This document shows positions 46,745 through 55,500 of a stretch of DNA of 64,000 nt, one piece after another. Below the pieces are notes generated by a model, which made no database searches, was not told the origin of the DNA, and saw only the letters and a program-made list of their open reading frames with translations. This DNA is from Natronoarchaeum rubrum (GTDB taxonomy: Archaea > Halobacteriota > Halobacteria > Halobacteriales > Natronoarchaeaceae), in NCBI RefSeq assembly GCF_024494695.1, contig NZ_JANHDP010000002.1, positions 310,001 through 374,000 on the forward strand, read 5' to 3'. Every line of letters starts with the position of its first letter. Position 1 is the first letter of the stretch. The translations under genes were made by a program, and so were the position numbers.

Positions 46745-47098
46745 ATGTCCTGCCCGTTTCTGGAGTATCGCCGCGAGTCGGACGACCTGCAGTTCGAGGA
46801 CGCTCGCGCGTACTGCGGCGCCGCCGAGCGGTTCGTCCAGCCGATGCGCGCGGACATCTGCAACGACCGCTACGACCTCGATCACGCCGACCACTGCGAA
46901 ATTTACCGCGAGCACGCCGACGCGGCTGAGGATGGTGGCGACGCGGGAGACGCCGATGCGGGGGACGCCGAAGCCGCGGACGGCGACGCCGAAGACGCCG
47001 AGTCGAACGACGCCGAAGCACCCTGCGCTTCGAGCCCCGACTCGCACGCTCGTCGGGACCCCGACCGCGCCGCCGGATCCGAGGTGTCCGACCGGTGA
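46745..47098 (+). CDS. Four-cysteine protein with acidic low-complexity tail
   Basis: A 117-residue protein. The first 55 residues hold Cys3, 24, 39 and 51 (SCPFLEYRRES..ARAYCGAA..RADICNDRYDLDHADHCEIYREH), a spacing that could bind an Fe-S cluster or zinc. The remainder is Asp/Ala/Glu repeat sequence and probably disordered. The start ATG is clear and its stop overlaps the GTG of the BKACE gene by four bases, so the two are translationally coupled. The family is conserved in haloarchaea but uncharacterised, as far as I can tell. Confidence 0.7.
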   Translation: MSCPFLEYRRESDDLQFEDARAYCGAAERFVQPMRADICNDRYDLDHADHCEIYREHADAAEDGGDAGDADAGDAEAADGDAEDAESNDAEAPCASSPDSHARRDPDRAAGSEVSDR

Positions 47099-47937
47099 GC
47101 TACGAGGACTACCTCGCGGGCGAGCCACTGATCGTCACCGCGGCGCTGACCGGCGGCGTCCACGGGAAGGAAGCGAACCCGAATCTCCCCGAGTCGCCCG
47201 AGGAGATCGGCCGGGCCGCCGCGGCCGCCGAGGACGCCGGCGCCGCGGTCGTTCACCTCCACGCCCGTCGCCCGAACGGCGAGCGGTCGTTCGCGACCGA
47301 GCGGTTCCAGGAGATCGACGACGCGGTGCGGCGTCACGCCGACGACGTGGTGATCCAGCACTCGACCGGCGGGACCGGTGCGCCGGCCGCGAAGCGCCAC
47401 CAGCCGCTTCGCACCGATCCGCCGCCGGAGATGGCGTCGCTCGACATGGGGCCGCTGAACCGGTACGACCACCTCACGAGCGAGAACACGCGGGCGACGG
47501 TCGACGCGCTTCACGCGGAGATGCGGGAGCGGGGGATCAAGCCCGAGTTGGAGGTGTTCAACGACGGCCACCGCAACGAGGTCCACGGGCTGCTCGACCG
47601 GCGCGACCTCGCAGAGCCGGTGTACGCGACGCTGATCTTCGGCGGCGGGACGCTGACCCGCCCGCGGCCGCGCAACCTGCTCACCGCCGTCGAGGATCTC
47701 CCCGACGGCGCGCTGTTCAACACGCTCGGATTCGGCCGCCACCAGCTACCGTTCGCGACGTTCGGCATCCTGCTGGGCGGGCACGTTCGGGTCGGGTTGG
47801 AGGACAACGTCTACTACGAGCGCGGCGAACTCGCCGAGAGCAACGCCCAGCTCGTCGAACGGGCCGTCCGCGTCGCCGAGACGCTCGGTCGCGAGGTCGC
47901 CACGCCGGCGCAGGCCCGGGACGTTCTCGGGCTCTGA
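47095..47937 (+). CDS. BKACE-family enzyme (3-keto-5-aminohexanoate cleavage-like, DUF849)
   Basis: A 280-residue protein of the beta-keto acid cleavage family: PLIVTAALTGGVHGKEANPNLPESPEEI, AVVHLHARRPNGERS (Zn-binding HxH), EVFNDGHRNEVHG and HVRVGLEDNVYYERGELAESNAQLV. The founding enzyme condenses a beta-keto acid with acetyl-CoA to give a CoA ester and acetoacetate; other members accept other beta-keto acids, so the substrate here is open. GTG start at 47095 overlaps the upstream Cys4 gene. No lysine-fermentation genes are present. Confidence 0.88.
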   Translation: MSYEDYLAGEPLIVTAALTGGVHGKEANPNLPESPEEIGRAAAAAEDAGAAVVHLHARRPNGERSFATERFQEIDDAVRRHADDVVIQHSTGGTGAPAAKRHQPLRTDPPPEMASLDMGPLNRYDHLTSENTRATVDALHAEMRERGIKPELEVFNDGHRNEVHGLLDRRDLAEPVYATLIFGGGTLTRPRPRNLLTAVEDLPDGALFNTLGFGRHQLPFATFGILLGGHVRVGLEDNVYYERGELAESNAQLVERAVRVAETLGREVATPAQARDVLGL

Positions 47938-48076
47938 CGCCCCGACCCGGCCGCCGACGAGCCCCTGTTTCGAGAGAATATTACAGCTCGCGGAGCTGTC
48001 GCGCAACTATGCAGATATTTTGGTGAATTTGAGTGGTAGAAAACGCCTTTTGTTTCGGCTTTCGTAAGTGATCGTA

Positions 48077-50506
48077 ATGGATACCGTCACGGTTCAGTCA
48101 GTCACCGACGACGCACGGCCGCAAGTGTTGCTCGTGGGTCGATCGGAGTCCGTCGAATCGACGGCCGACGGGCTGCGGGACGCCCAGCCCGCGTTCGCGG
48201 TGACGACGGCCACCAGCGGCGAGCGCGCCCAGTCGATCGTCGCCGATCGAGACGTCGACTGCGTCGTCTGCGCCGAGGCGCTGCCCGACACCGACGGCGT
48301 CACCGTGCTGTACGCGATCCGCGAGACCTATCCGTCGATGCCCGTGTTTCTCTACGCCGGCGGGGGCACCGAGGAACTCGCCAGCGAGGCGATCTCGGCG
48401 GGCGTCACCGACTACGTGCCGACGACGCTGGCCGAGGAACAGCCCGCCGTTCTGGCCAATCGAATCCTGAACGCCGTCGAGAAACACCGGGCAGAGACGG
48501 CTCTCGAGGACCGCGAGCGGCGTCTCGCGCGGCTGATCGACAACTTGCCCGGGTTCGTCTACCGAAGCGAAGACGTCCCGCCGCGCACCATGGCGCTGGT
48601 TCAGGGTGAGTGCGAGCAACTGACCGGCTACGACGCCGCGGCGATCGAGGACGGCGTCGACTGGCTGGACGACGTCGTCCACCCCGACGACCGCGAGGAC
48701 GTCCGCGAGACGATCAGCGAGCGCCTCCGAGACGGCGATCACTACGAGCTCACCTACCGCATCCGGACCGACGCGGGGACGATCAAGTGGGTCTGGGACA
48801 AGGGCTGTGGCGTCTCCGAGGACGACGAGGTGGTCGCACTGGAGGGGTTCATCACCGAGATCACCGACCGGGTCGAGCGCCGTCAGGAGCTTCGCGAGTA
48901 CGAGACGCTGCTGGAGACGATCCCCGACGGCGCCTACGTCCTCGACGAGAGTTTCTGCTTCCGAACGATCAACGGAGCGCTCGGGGAGCTGACCGGCTAC
49001 GAGAGGGACGAACTGCTGGGCGCCCACATCTCGACGCTGACCGACGCCGACGCCATGACCGACTCCGAGCGACTCCGCTCGGAACTGCTCTCGGGGACCC
49101 GCGACGTCGCGACGATGGAGGCGGACGTCGAGACCGCCGACGGCGACCGATTCCCCGCGGAGCTGCGCTTTTCGACGCTGTCGGACGACGCCGGCGAGGA
49201 GTTCGCCGGCACCGCGGGCGTGCTCCGGGACACGACCGAGCGCAAGGAGCGAAAGCGCCAACTGGAACGCCAGCGCGAGCGACTGGCCGCGATCAACCAG
49301 CTCCACCGCGTGCTGGAGGATATCACCGTCTCGGTGATCGAGACGCCGACGCGCGAGGAGATGGAACGACGGGTCTGCGAGCGGTTAGTCGAGTCCGACT
49401 CCTACGCGCTCGCGTGGATCGGCGACGTCGACCGCGGTACGCGCACGATCTCCCCCTCGACGTTCGCCGGCGACGGGGACGGCTACCTCGACGAGGTGAC
49501 GATCACCGCCGACGAGACGGAGACCGGAACGGGACCGGCGGGGACGGCCGTGCGCACCAGCGAGCCACAGATCGTCGGCGACATCGCGACCGAGGCGTCA
49601 GTCGAGCCCTGGCGCGAGGCGGCGCTCGACCGCGGCTTCCGGTCGCTGGCGTCGATCCCGATCACCCACCGCGGATCGGTGTACGGCGTCCTGACCGTCT
49701 ACTCCGAGCGAACGGACGCGTTCGAGGACCGCGAGAGCGAGATCCTCGACACGCTCGGCGACGTGCTGGGCCACGCGTTCAACGCGTTCCAGCGCAAGAA
49801 GACGCTGATGGGCGACGTGCTGACGGAGTTGGAGTTTCGGATCCCCGAACTCGAATCGCCGCTGGCCGCCGCCACCGAGGAGCGGGACTGCTCGATCGCC
49901 GTCGACCGGACGCTGCCCGCCGGCGAAGACGAGTTCCTCCAGTATCTCACGGTCGAGGGGATCGACGCCGACGCGGTCCGGGAGCTCGCCGACCGCGTCG
50001 ACAGCATCGACCGCGTCTCGCTGCTCGGCCCCGAGGAGAGCGGGTCCGACCACCAGGTCGAGGTCTCCCAGACGGCGCCACCGCTCACGAGCACGGTCGC
50101 GGCGTTCGGCGGCCGCGTCCGCTCGGGCACCGTCCGCGACGGCGAGTTCCACGCCACCGTCGAACTGCCGCCCGACGCCGACGTCCGGTCGATCCTCGAA
50201 GCCGTCCGCGAGCAGTACCCCGACGCCGAACTGGTCGCCCAGCGCACGACCGAACAGGACGCCGTGACGACCGGCGAGTTCCGCAGCAGCGTGTTCGAGG
50301 AACTCACCGAGAAGCAACGCACCGCGCTGGAGGCGGCGTACTTCTCGGGCTTTTTCGAGTGGCCTCGCGAGAACAGCGGCGAGGAGATCGCCGACACGCT
50401 CGGCGTCGCGCCGGCGACGTTCTCCCAGCACATCCGCACCGCCGAGCGCAAGATCGGCGACGTCCTGCTGGAGGGCGATCGCGACGACGAGTCCGACGAG
50501 GAGTGA
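48077..50506 (+). CDS. Bat-type multidomain sensor-regulator: pseudo-receiver, PAS, PAS, GAF, BAT domain, HTH_10
   Basis: 809 residues. The N-terminal receiver-like domain (16-130) lacks the acidic pair (LLVGRSE) and has Ala66-Glu67 at the phosphorylation site (VVCAEALP), so it is probably not phosphorylated. Two PAS domains follow (about 145-270 and 275-400), a GAF domain (about 425-575), the bacterio-opsin-activator beta domain, and a C-terminal HTH_10 (LTEKQRTALEAAYFSGFFEWPRENSGEEIADTLGV). It resembles Bat of Halobacterium and its many paralogues, which control genes in response to light or oxygen. Targets are unknown. A TTTTGTTTCGG region about 30 bases upstream may be its promoter. Confidence 0.9.
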   Translation: MDTVTVQSVTDDARPQVLLVGRSESVESTADGLRDAQPAFAVTTATSGERAQSIVADRDVDCVVCAEALPDTDGVTVLYAIRETYPSMPVFLYAGGGTEELASEAISAGVTDYVPTTLAEEQPAVLANRILNAVEKHRAETALEDRERRLARLIDNLPGFVYRSEDVPPRTMALVQGECEQLTGYDAAAIEDGVDWLDDVVHPDDREDVRETISERLRDGDHYELTYRIRTDAGTIKWVWDKGCGVSEDDEVVALEGFITEITDRVERRQELREYETLLETIPDGAYVLDESFCFRTINGALGELTGYERDELLGAHISTLTDADAMTDSERLRSELLSGTRDVATMEADVETADGDRFPAELRFSTLSDDAGEEFAGTAGVLRDTTERKERKRQLERQRERLAAINQLHRVLEDITVSVIETPTREEMERRVCERLVESDSYALAWIGDVDRGTRTISPSTFAGDGDGYLDEVTITADETETGTGPAGTAVRTSEPQIVGDIATEASVEPWREAALDRGFRSLASIPITHRGSVYGVLTVYSERTDAFEDRESEILDTLGDVLGHAFNAFQRKKTLMGDVLTELEFRIPELESPLAAATEERDCSIAVDRTLPAGEDEFLQYLTVEGIDADAVRELADRVDSIDRVSLLGPEESGSDHQVEVSQTAPPLTSTVAAFGGRVRSGTVRDGEFHATVELPPDADVRSILEAVREQYPDAELVAQRTTEQDAVTTGEFRSSVFEELTEKQRTALEAAYFSGFFEWPRENSGEEIADTLGVAPATFSQHIRTAERKIGDVLLEGDRDDESDEE

Positions 50507-50611
50507 CTACTCGTCGAGTTCGGCGCCGCAATCGGAACACCGATCGTCCCGTACGTGTGCCGTCGCGTCGCACTCCTCGCAGATCACGAGGTGACAGGCG
50601 CGCTCTCCCAT
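50507..50611 (-). CDS. 34-residue zinc-finger micro-protein
   Basis: ATG 50611 opens a 34-residue frame with C11-x2-C14 and C25-x2-C28 knuckles (VICEECDATAH ... RCSDCGAELDE), a complete small zinc ribbon of the CPxCG-related type known to be numerous and sometimes functional in haloarchaea. A TATA-like GCCTTTTGAC on the minus strand lies about 26 bases upstream of the ATG, which fits a leaderless mRNA. Its stop abuts the Bat-type gene stop. It is short, so the call rests on the cysteine pattern and the promoter. Confidence 0.7.
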   Translation of the reverse strand: MGERACHLVICEECDATAHVRDDRCSDCGAELDE

Positions 50612-50748
50612 GTGGAGTGCTGACGTGCTTCGGCGTCAAAAGGCTGACTGCCGGCTCGAATGGGGCGCCGTACCACGGTACGGCGTCGGCGCCGTATCGA
50701 AATCCTTTTTTCTCCCATCGACCGAGTAGGGAGTACGCCACGCGGCGG

Positions 50749-50822
50749 GCCGCCTTAGCTCAGACTGGGAGAGCACTCGACTGAAGATCGAGCTGTCCCC
50801 GGTTCAAATCCGGGAGGCGGCA
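50749..50822 (+). tRNA. tRNA-Phe (anticodon GAA)
   Basis: A 74-nt cloverleaf: acceptor GCCGCCT pairs with AGGCGGC, the D arm is GCTC/GAGC, the anticodon stem is CTCGA/TCGAG with loop CTGAAGA, and the T arm is CCCGG/CCGGG with TTCAAAT. The discriminator is A and CCA is not encoded. No intron. A T-rich CCTTTTTTCTC lies about 35 bases upstream as a likely promoter. A lower-GC segment with an HNH gene follows, as is common next to tRNA genes used for integration. Confidence 0.97.
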
Positions 50823-50859
50823 TTTTCCTGCGTCGTCGCGAACTATGTGAGCGACGGCT

Positions 50860-50879
50860 CGGAGCGGCTTGCCGCTCCG
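50860..50879. repeat. Perfect hairpin just after tRNA-Phe
   Basis: CGGAGCGG and CCGCTCCG are separated by CTTG, giving an 8-bp stem. Imperfect direct copies of GAAC-AW-A-GTGAGC flank it at 50840-50852 and 50882-50893. This 166-base stretch between the tRNA and the HNH gene holds no gene. Confidence 0.5.
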
Positions 50880-50988
50880 GCGAACAAAGTGAGCAGTGAA
50901 AATCCTCACGAGCGGGTTTGAACTAGACCGGGAACGCGCAGCGCAGCGAGTATTTCCGGGCGTAGTTCACACCCCTCGACAGAGACCA

Positions 50989-51600
50989 CTATTCTCTGTA
51001 ATCCGATAGAGAGCTTTGGCCAACCACTGTCTCTGCAGGATGTGGTTCGGCTGTTACCCAGTCACGGAATCCCTCTTTGTCACTATAGACGGTATCCGAG
51101 GTTGTTTTTGAGCCACCGTGAGCCGCGGTGTGGCAGTTCTCACAAAGCGTAACAAGATTGCCATCATCTTTTGTGCCTCCTCGGGAGACAGGTATGATGT
51201 GATGAACTTCTAGTGGGGAACTTGTCTGGCATCTGGGGCAACGATTGTTGTCTCGTCGGAGGATTCGATCGCGCTGCCCCGGAGACACTTTCGAGTTCTG
51301 GTTTTGCTTCGACCACTTTCTCTCGAAGGCTCGGCCGGACTCCGGATTATAATCGAACCTACGGACGTAGCTGATACTGCAGTCAATAGCATCTGCAACT
51401 AGCTCCGGATGAACGCGGTCTTCAAATGACTCGAATATGAACGATATCTCTTCTCTGTGGTTCGCGTTCTCGTCTAAATGCTCTGCGACCAACTCCGAGA
51501 TACACTCGGAGACTTCCGATCGAGTGTCGTTATCTCGACGCCACCTCTGGTCGGAAATGAAACTCCGATATCTGTCGTGAAGAGCCTCGATGGAGGACAT
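50989..51600 (-). CDS. HNH endonuclease, probably of a mobile or decayed element
   Basis: A 203-residue protein with a C-terminal HNH nuclease domain: CPRCQTSSPLEVHHIIPVSRGG holds the HH core and zinc cysteines, followed by TKDDGNLVTLCENCHTAAHGG. The N-terminal half is helical and unassigned, with many Ser/Asn/Ile residues. Codon choice and base composition are clearly AT-richer than the neighbours, pointing to transfer. It sits within 170 bases of the tRNA-Phe 3' end. It may be a homing-type or defence nuclease; no integrase, methylase or partner gene accompanies it. Confidence 0.87.
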   Translation of the reverse strand: MSSIEALHDRYRSFISDQRWRRDNDTRSEVSECISELVAEHLDENANHREEISFIFESFEDRVHPELVADAIDCSISYVRRFDYNPESGRAFERKWSKQNQNSKVSPGQRDRILRRDNNRCPRCQTSSPLEVHHIIPVSRGGTKDDGNLVTLCENCHTAAHGGSKTTSDTVYSDKEGFRDWVTAEPHPAETVVGQSSLSDYRE

Positions 51601-51963
51601 TAACGACTTCCAATAGACCCTGCGATACTAAAGTATTGGACAGCCCGCGTCCTTAGATATATTCCTTTACTAGACTATAGCGGATCGAGGGGCAACTACT
51701 GCTTTCATCAGCATCGAATAGTACCGCGGTTCCAGCGATATGCGAGGGTCGTTCAACTCGCTTCCGGGCGGACCATCACGGCGCGCTAACTGGTCACAGA
51801 GCCGGTTCGGGAGAGTCACAGCCGGCGGCCTCGGGCGCAGCGAGTTTTGCACTGCGTTCAAATCCGTGGCGAGGTAGTCGTCATATCAGCTCCCTTTGGG
51901 AGCTTCGCTCCGTATGGTCGCTGTGGAGCCTCCTAATTCGATCAAAACGGGACCGCTCGATCT
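51601..51963. other. Gene-free right flank of the HNH insert with an att-like fragment
   Basis: No convincing gene. The left part (51601-51720) is AT-rich, and GC content returns to normal to the right. At 51856-51866 the 11-mer GTTCAAATCCG repeats part of the tRNA-Phe T arm (50802-50812), and at 51835-51845 GCGCAGCGAGT repeats 50941-50951. These could mark the edge of an old insertion, but 11-base matches also arise by chance. Confidence 0.4.
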
Positions 51964-53502
51964 TCACGCGGCGTCTGTCGGCATCGCCTGCTCGCCCTCA
52001 GCGTCGACCTCGACGGATTCGAGCGTCTCGCTGAGTTCGTCGGCTTGGTCCGCGAGTTGGTCGATGCTCTCGTTCACGCGGGAGAGCGCGACGGACTGGG
52101 ATTCGGCGGAGGTCGCCGCGCGCTCGGCCTCGTCGGCCGTCGTCGAGGAAACCTCGGTCGCATTCTGCACCGTCTCGAGCACTTCGCCGACCGAGTCGGC
52201 CTGCTGTTCGGTCGTTTCGTTGATCGCCTGAACGCCGGCGTTAGTCTGGGCCGCCGCCCGGGCGATCTCCTCCAGCGAGTCGACCGCGTCCTCGACGGAG
52301 GCGGTCTGCTGGGCGATCCGCTCGCTCGTCTGCTCGGCTTCGTCGACGGTCAGTTCGGTCTGGGACCGGATGTTGTCGAGGCGCTCCTCGACCTCGTCGG
52401 CCGCCTGCTTGGAGTTCTCCGCCAGCTCCTTGATCTGGGTGGCGACGACTGCGAAGCCTTCCTCTTCGCCGCCGGTGCGCGACGCCTCGATGTTGGCGTT
52501 CAGCGCGAGCAGGTTCGTCTCTTCGGCGATCTCTCGGATCGCCTCGACCAGCTCGTCGATCTGGGTGACTTCGGCTTCGAGCTGTTCGAGCGCGTCGACG
52601 GTCTCGGCGGACTCGGTCTGGATCTCGCCCATGGCATCGATCGCGTCGGTCGCGGCGTCGCGGCCCTCGCGGCCGACTTCGGCGGTCCGCTCGGCGATGT
52701 CGGCGACTTCGGCCGTCGAGATCGACATCTCCTTGACCGTCGCCGAGAGGTCGCCGACCTCCTGGGTGGCGTGTTCGAGTTCGGCGGCCTGGGTGTTCGA
52801 CTCCTCGGAGATTTCGGTGAGCATCCCGTGGACGCGGTCCGCCCCCTCGCTGACCTCCTGCGTCGAGAGCGTCACCTCGTGGCTGTAGGCGGCGACTTCG
52901 TCGGCGAAGCCGCGGATGTCCGTCAGCGTGGCCGACACCTCGTCGAGCAGCGCGTTCACCGATGCGGCCGTCGCGCGGGCCGTCTCGTCGGACCACTCCT
53001 CGTCGACGCGGACGGTGTAATCGTCCTCGCGGGTCACCCGCTCGACGCATCGCTCGACGTCGGCGGCGACGGCGTCGCGCTCCTCGGCCTGACGCCGCAG
53101 CGTCGCGAGCTCGGCTTCGAGCTCGTCGGCCTGCTCCCGCAGGGTCGACGCCTCGCGCACGCGGTCGTTGAACTCGCTGGCCGCCAGCTCGAACGCCGGC
53201 GCGCTCCATTCCTCGTCGAGTTGCTCTCCCGCGCTCCGGGTTTCGAGCGCCGTCCGGAACGCGTCGCGGTCGCCGGCGTCGTTGCTGGCGCGCCGCCCGG
53301 ACAGCGCCGTCCCGACGACGGTGCTGGCGAGGACGCCGGCCGCGCCGGCGGCGGCGACGGCGGGATCGGCGTTGCCCGTCCCGACGAGCGCGCCGGCGAG
53401 GACGACGCCGCCGCCGAGCACGCTCGCGATTCCGAGACCGAGCGTCCCCAGCGCGGTCCCGCCAGCGTCGGCGCTCGCGTCGGCGTCGGTGTTCGTGCCC
53501 AT
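51964..53502 (-). CDS. Methyl-accepting chemotaxis transducer without extracellular sensor domain
   Basis: A 512-residue transducer. Two hydrophobic segments near residues 15-55 are joined by only a short GNADP loop, so there is no outside ligand domain. A helical, HAMP-like and coiled-coil region leads to the MCP signalling hairpin with tip [18 protein letters not shown] (about residue 350), preceded by NIEASRTG. Adaptation helices flank it. It would pass signals to CheA/CheW. Its start is one base after the stop of the H-NOX gene, so it probably takes its input from that protein. Confidence 0.92.
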   Translation of the reverse strand: MGTNTDADASADAGGTALGTLGLGIASVLGGGVVLAGALVGTGNADPAVAAAGAAGVLASTVVGTALSGRRASNDAGDRDAFRTALETRSAGEQLDEEWSAPAFELAASEFNDRVREASTLREQADELEAELATLRRQAEERDAVAADVERCVERVTREDDYTVRVDEEWSDETARATAASVNALLDEVSATLTDIRGFADEVAAYSHEVTLSTQEVSEGADRVHGMLTEISEESNTQAAELEHATQEVGDLSATVKEMSISTAEVADIAERTAEVGREGRDAATDAIDAMGEIQTESAETVDALEQLEAEVTQIDELVEAIREIAEETNLLALNANIEASRTGGEEEGFAVVATQIKELAENSKQAADEVEERLDNIRSQTELTVDEAEQTSERIAQQTASVEDAVDSLEEIARAAAQTNAGVQAINETTEQQADSVGEVLETVQNATEVSSTTADEAERAATSAESQSVALSRVNESIDQLADQADELSETLESVEVDAEGEQAMPTDAA

Positions 53503-53503
53503 C

Positions 53504-54079
53504 TCAGTCACCCGTCTGCCCCGTCGGTCCCGAGTTCGAGACCCGCTGGACGCTGAACGTACACCGGTCGTCGCCGTCGAGCATGCAACTGTGTTCGTTG
53601 TACCGGTACTCCTCGTCGTAGTAGTCACCGACGCCCTCGATGAGCCCGGGGATCCACTGGCACCACTGTCGCTGCGAGCCGTAGACGATTTTCAGCGTCC
53701 CTTCCTGGATCTCCTCGATCTGCAACACCGGCGGCGTCATCTCGCCCATTCGCCGCTGTCGCAGCTGCGTGTGGATCGCCTCGATCTGGGACAGCAGGTC
53801 GAACCCGTCCCAGTGGGGTTCGACGTACGCGCTCCCGTAGATGTCGACCAGGGGCTCGATGATCCACTCGCCCCAGTTGTACATGAACGTCTTCATCGAG
53901 GTGTCGGTGACGTCGAGCGTCGCCTCCAGCAACTCGACGGTAACTTCCTCGTCGTAGGTCGTGACCGCGACGTACATTTCGCCTTCTCTCCCTGCCCGGC
54001 CCTGCACGTCCTCCCACGTCTCGGTGTCGTACTGCTCGACGATGTAATCCTTGAGCGTCTTCAGAATGATCCCGTGCAT
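53504..54079 (-). CDS. H-NOX haem-binding gas sensor (HNOB family), standalone
   Basis: A 191-residue protein with [25 protein letters not shown] at its start. It carries the haem-ligand His at position 103 (QIEAIHTQL) and the YxSxR motif at Y133-S135-R137 (IVYGSQRQW), matching the spacing in known H-NOX proteins (about His102, YxSxR 131-135). The tail [17 protein letters not shown] resembles the C-terminal V4R-type motif CxxxGDxxCxF. It should bind haem and NO or O2. I use ATG 54079 (preceded by TTG). It forms a two-gene unit with the transducer downstream. Confidence 0.9.
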   Translation of the reverse strand: MHGIILKTLKDYIVEQYDTETWEDVQGRAGREGEMYVAVTTYDEEVTVELLEATLDVTDTSMKTFMYNWGEWIIEPLVDIYGSAYVEPHWDGFDLLSQIEAIHTQLRQRRMGEMTPPVLQIEEIQEGTLKIVYGSQRQWCQWIPGLIEGVGDYYDEEYRYNEHSCMLDGDDRCTFSVQRVSNSGPTGQTGD

Positions 54080-54441
54080 CAACGACGGTCCTCGCGTCGG
54101 GACGACCAGCCGATACGACGAGATGTCGGATCAACAATCTCTCCTCGTGATACTCTCGGTTCGGCAACCATACTGCTAACGAGCAAGGGTTGGAAGAACA
54201 TAAAAACCATACATGGGCGATTCGGCAAACGTATGGAAACTAAACGTCGGTTGGTTTTGACAATCGAAAAACTGTTCGAACTCGACTCCCGGGAGCCCCC
54301 GACGGTGACTTGGTCTCAGTGTCGCCGTCCTCCGTCAATCTCGCAGACGGCGTGTCTCCGTGACCTATCGAACGAACACGCCGAGTCGAACGGACCGGGT
54401 AATCGCCACCGAACGGTTCGTGTGCCTGTGACGCGCGTCGC
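54080..54441. promoter_or_regulatory. Control region upstream of the H-NOX/transducer unit
   Basis: The minus strand carries TTTTTATG (54206-54199), a TATA-like box about 120 bases before the H-NOX ATG, so a leader of about 95 bases would result. A split inverted repeat, CCATAC (54207-54212) and GTATGG (54231-54236), lies beside it. No gene is supported here; plus-strand frames continue as shadows into the next gene. Confidence 0.45.
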
Positions 54442-54807
54442 TCACGCCGCCGCTTCCTCGCAGGCCTCGTGGACGATCTCGTCGTTCGCGTTCGGGCCGC
54501 GGGCCTGCCCGGTGACGATCGGCTCGCCGCAAGCCGCACAGCGTAGCTTCACGTCTTCGTCGGTCGCGTCGTCCTCGGTCGAGTCCGCTTCCTCGTCGCT
54601 CGCTCCGACCGCGTCGACGTCGAGTTCGGTCAGTTCGTCGCCGCTCTCGATCGCCTGGTAGCCCAGCACGACCGCGCCGACGCCCGCCAGCGCGCCGCGC
54701 AGTCGCTTCCCGTTCCGGAGCGACCCGGCAGCGACGACCGCCAGGGCGCCGGCGGCTAGCGTGCGGACGAGTCGGCTCCGATCGTCGACGATCTCTCGCA
54801 GGTCCAT
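54442..54807 (-). CDS. Small membrane protein with C-terminal zinc-finger-like cysteines
   Basis: A 121-residue protein: two hydrophobic segments (LVRTLAAGALAVVAAGSL and GALAGVGAVVLGYQAIE), an acidic linker (ASDEEADSTEDDATDEDVK), then a CAACGEPIVTGQARGPNANDEIVHEACEEA module with Cys-x2-Cys and a later His/Cys that may bind zinc in the cytoplasm. The N-terminal part resembles short membrane proteins of the DUF2892 kind. Function unknown. Confidence 0.65.
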   Translation of the reverse strand: MDLREIVDDRSRLVRTLAAGALAVVAAGSLRNGKRLRGALAGVGAVVLGYQAIESGDELTELDVDAVGASDEEADSTEDDATDEDVKLRCAACGEPIVTGQARGPNANDEIVHEACEEAAA

Positions 54808-54894
54808 ACGCGAACGTCGGCCTCTGGCGTCTTCAAGGTCATCATCGGCGCACCGTCGCCGCCGCCGACGCAGCCCGGCGTGTCCGGGCCGCGC

Positions 54895-55092
54895 TCAGTC
54901 GGGGTCGTACTCGAAGATGTCTTCGATGTCGCACTCGAAGTAGATCGCCAGCTCGAAGGCGAGTTCGAGGCTCGGATCGTAGCGTCCGCGCTCGATGGCG
55001 TTGATCGTCTGTCTGGAGACGTCGACGGCGTCGGACAGCTCCGCCTGGGTCACGTCCGCTTTCGCGCGCCAGACTTTGAGATCGTTTTTCAT
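54895..55092 (-). CDS. XRE-family HTH regulator, 65 aa
   Basis: A Cro/CI-type helix-turn-helix protein (MKNDLKVWRAKADVTQAELSDAVDVSRQTINAIERGRYDPSLELAFELAIYFECDIEDIFEYD) with the short YozG/PlcR-like form found next to membrane proteins. Three bases separate it from the membrane gene upstream, so they form one operon. It probably represses its own promoter, where two AATAT repeats lie (see 55501-55532). Confidence 0.88.
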   Translation of the reverse strand: MKNDLKVWRAKADVTQAELSDAVDVSRQTINAIERGRYDPSLELAFELAIYFECDIEDIFEYDPD

Positions 55093-55095
55093 CGT

Positions 55096-55485
55096 TCACA
55101 TGATCCGCTCGTAGTACGAGACGGTGACGAAAAACACCACGAACGGAACGGGCATCAGCCACGTCAGCGGGTCGAGCACCGGCGTCGCGACGCCGCTGCC
55201 GAGATCGAGCGCTCCGGCGACCGAGACGGCCCAGTAGAACGCCCACAGCGAGATCGCGGCGCCGCGAAGGCTGATCTTGAGGAACCGCTCGTCGAACCCG
55301 TTTTGCTTCTCCGCGATGCGGAACCCCCACACGCCGGCGACGGTCACGACGGCGCCGCCGCCGATCGCGACGGAGTTTCCGAGCGCGGGATCGGGCGCGA
55401 TATCGGCGCCGACCGTCAGCGCCGCGACGCCGAGGATCATCAGTCCGATGCTGGCGTACAGCTTGGTGCGGTACGTCAGTCCCAT
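55096..55485 (-). CDS. Four-helix membrane protein coupled to the XRE regulator (DUF2178-like)
   Basis: A 129-residue protein with four hydrophobic segments (LYASIGLMILGVAALTVGA, SVAIGGGAVVTVAGVWGF, AISLWAFYWAVSVAGAL, PFVVFFVTVSYYERIM) and a charged centre (RIAEKQNGFDERFLKISLR). The pairing with a compact XRE regulator is widespread in bacteria and archaea, where the membrane protein is often DUF2178 or DUF3169; the fit here is by layout and size. I start at MGLTYRTKLY (55485). Function unknown. Confidence 0.7.
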   Translation of the reverse strand: MGLTYRTKLYASIGLMILGVAALTVGADIAPDPALGNSVAIGGGAVVTVAGVWGFRIAEKQNGFDERFLKISLRGAAISLWAFYWAVSVAGALDLGSGVATPVLDPLTWLMPVPFVVFFVTVSYYERIM

Positions 55486-55500
55486 TTCGTGTAAAGCAAG

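Noticed and set aside
51670..51861. 63-residue minus-strand frame in the flank of the HNH segment
   Set aside because: No domain, no promoter, and it lies across the apparent boundary of the insert.
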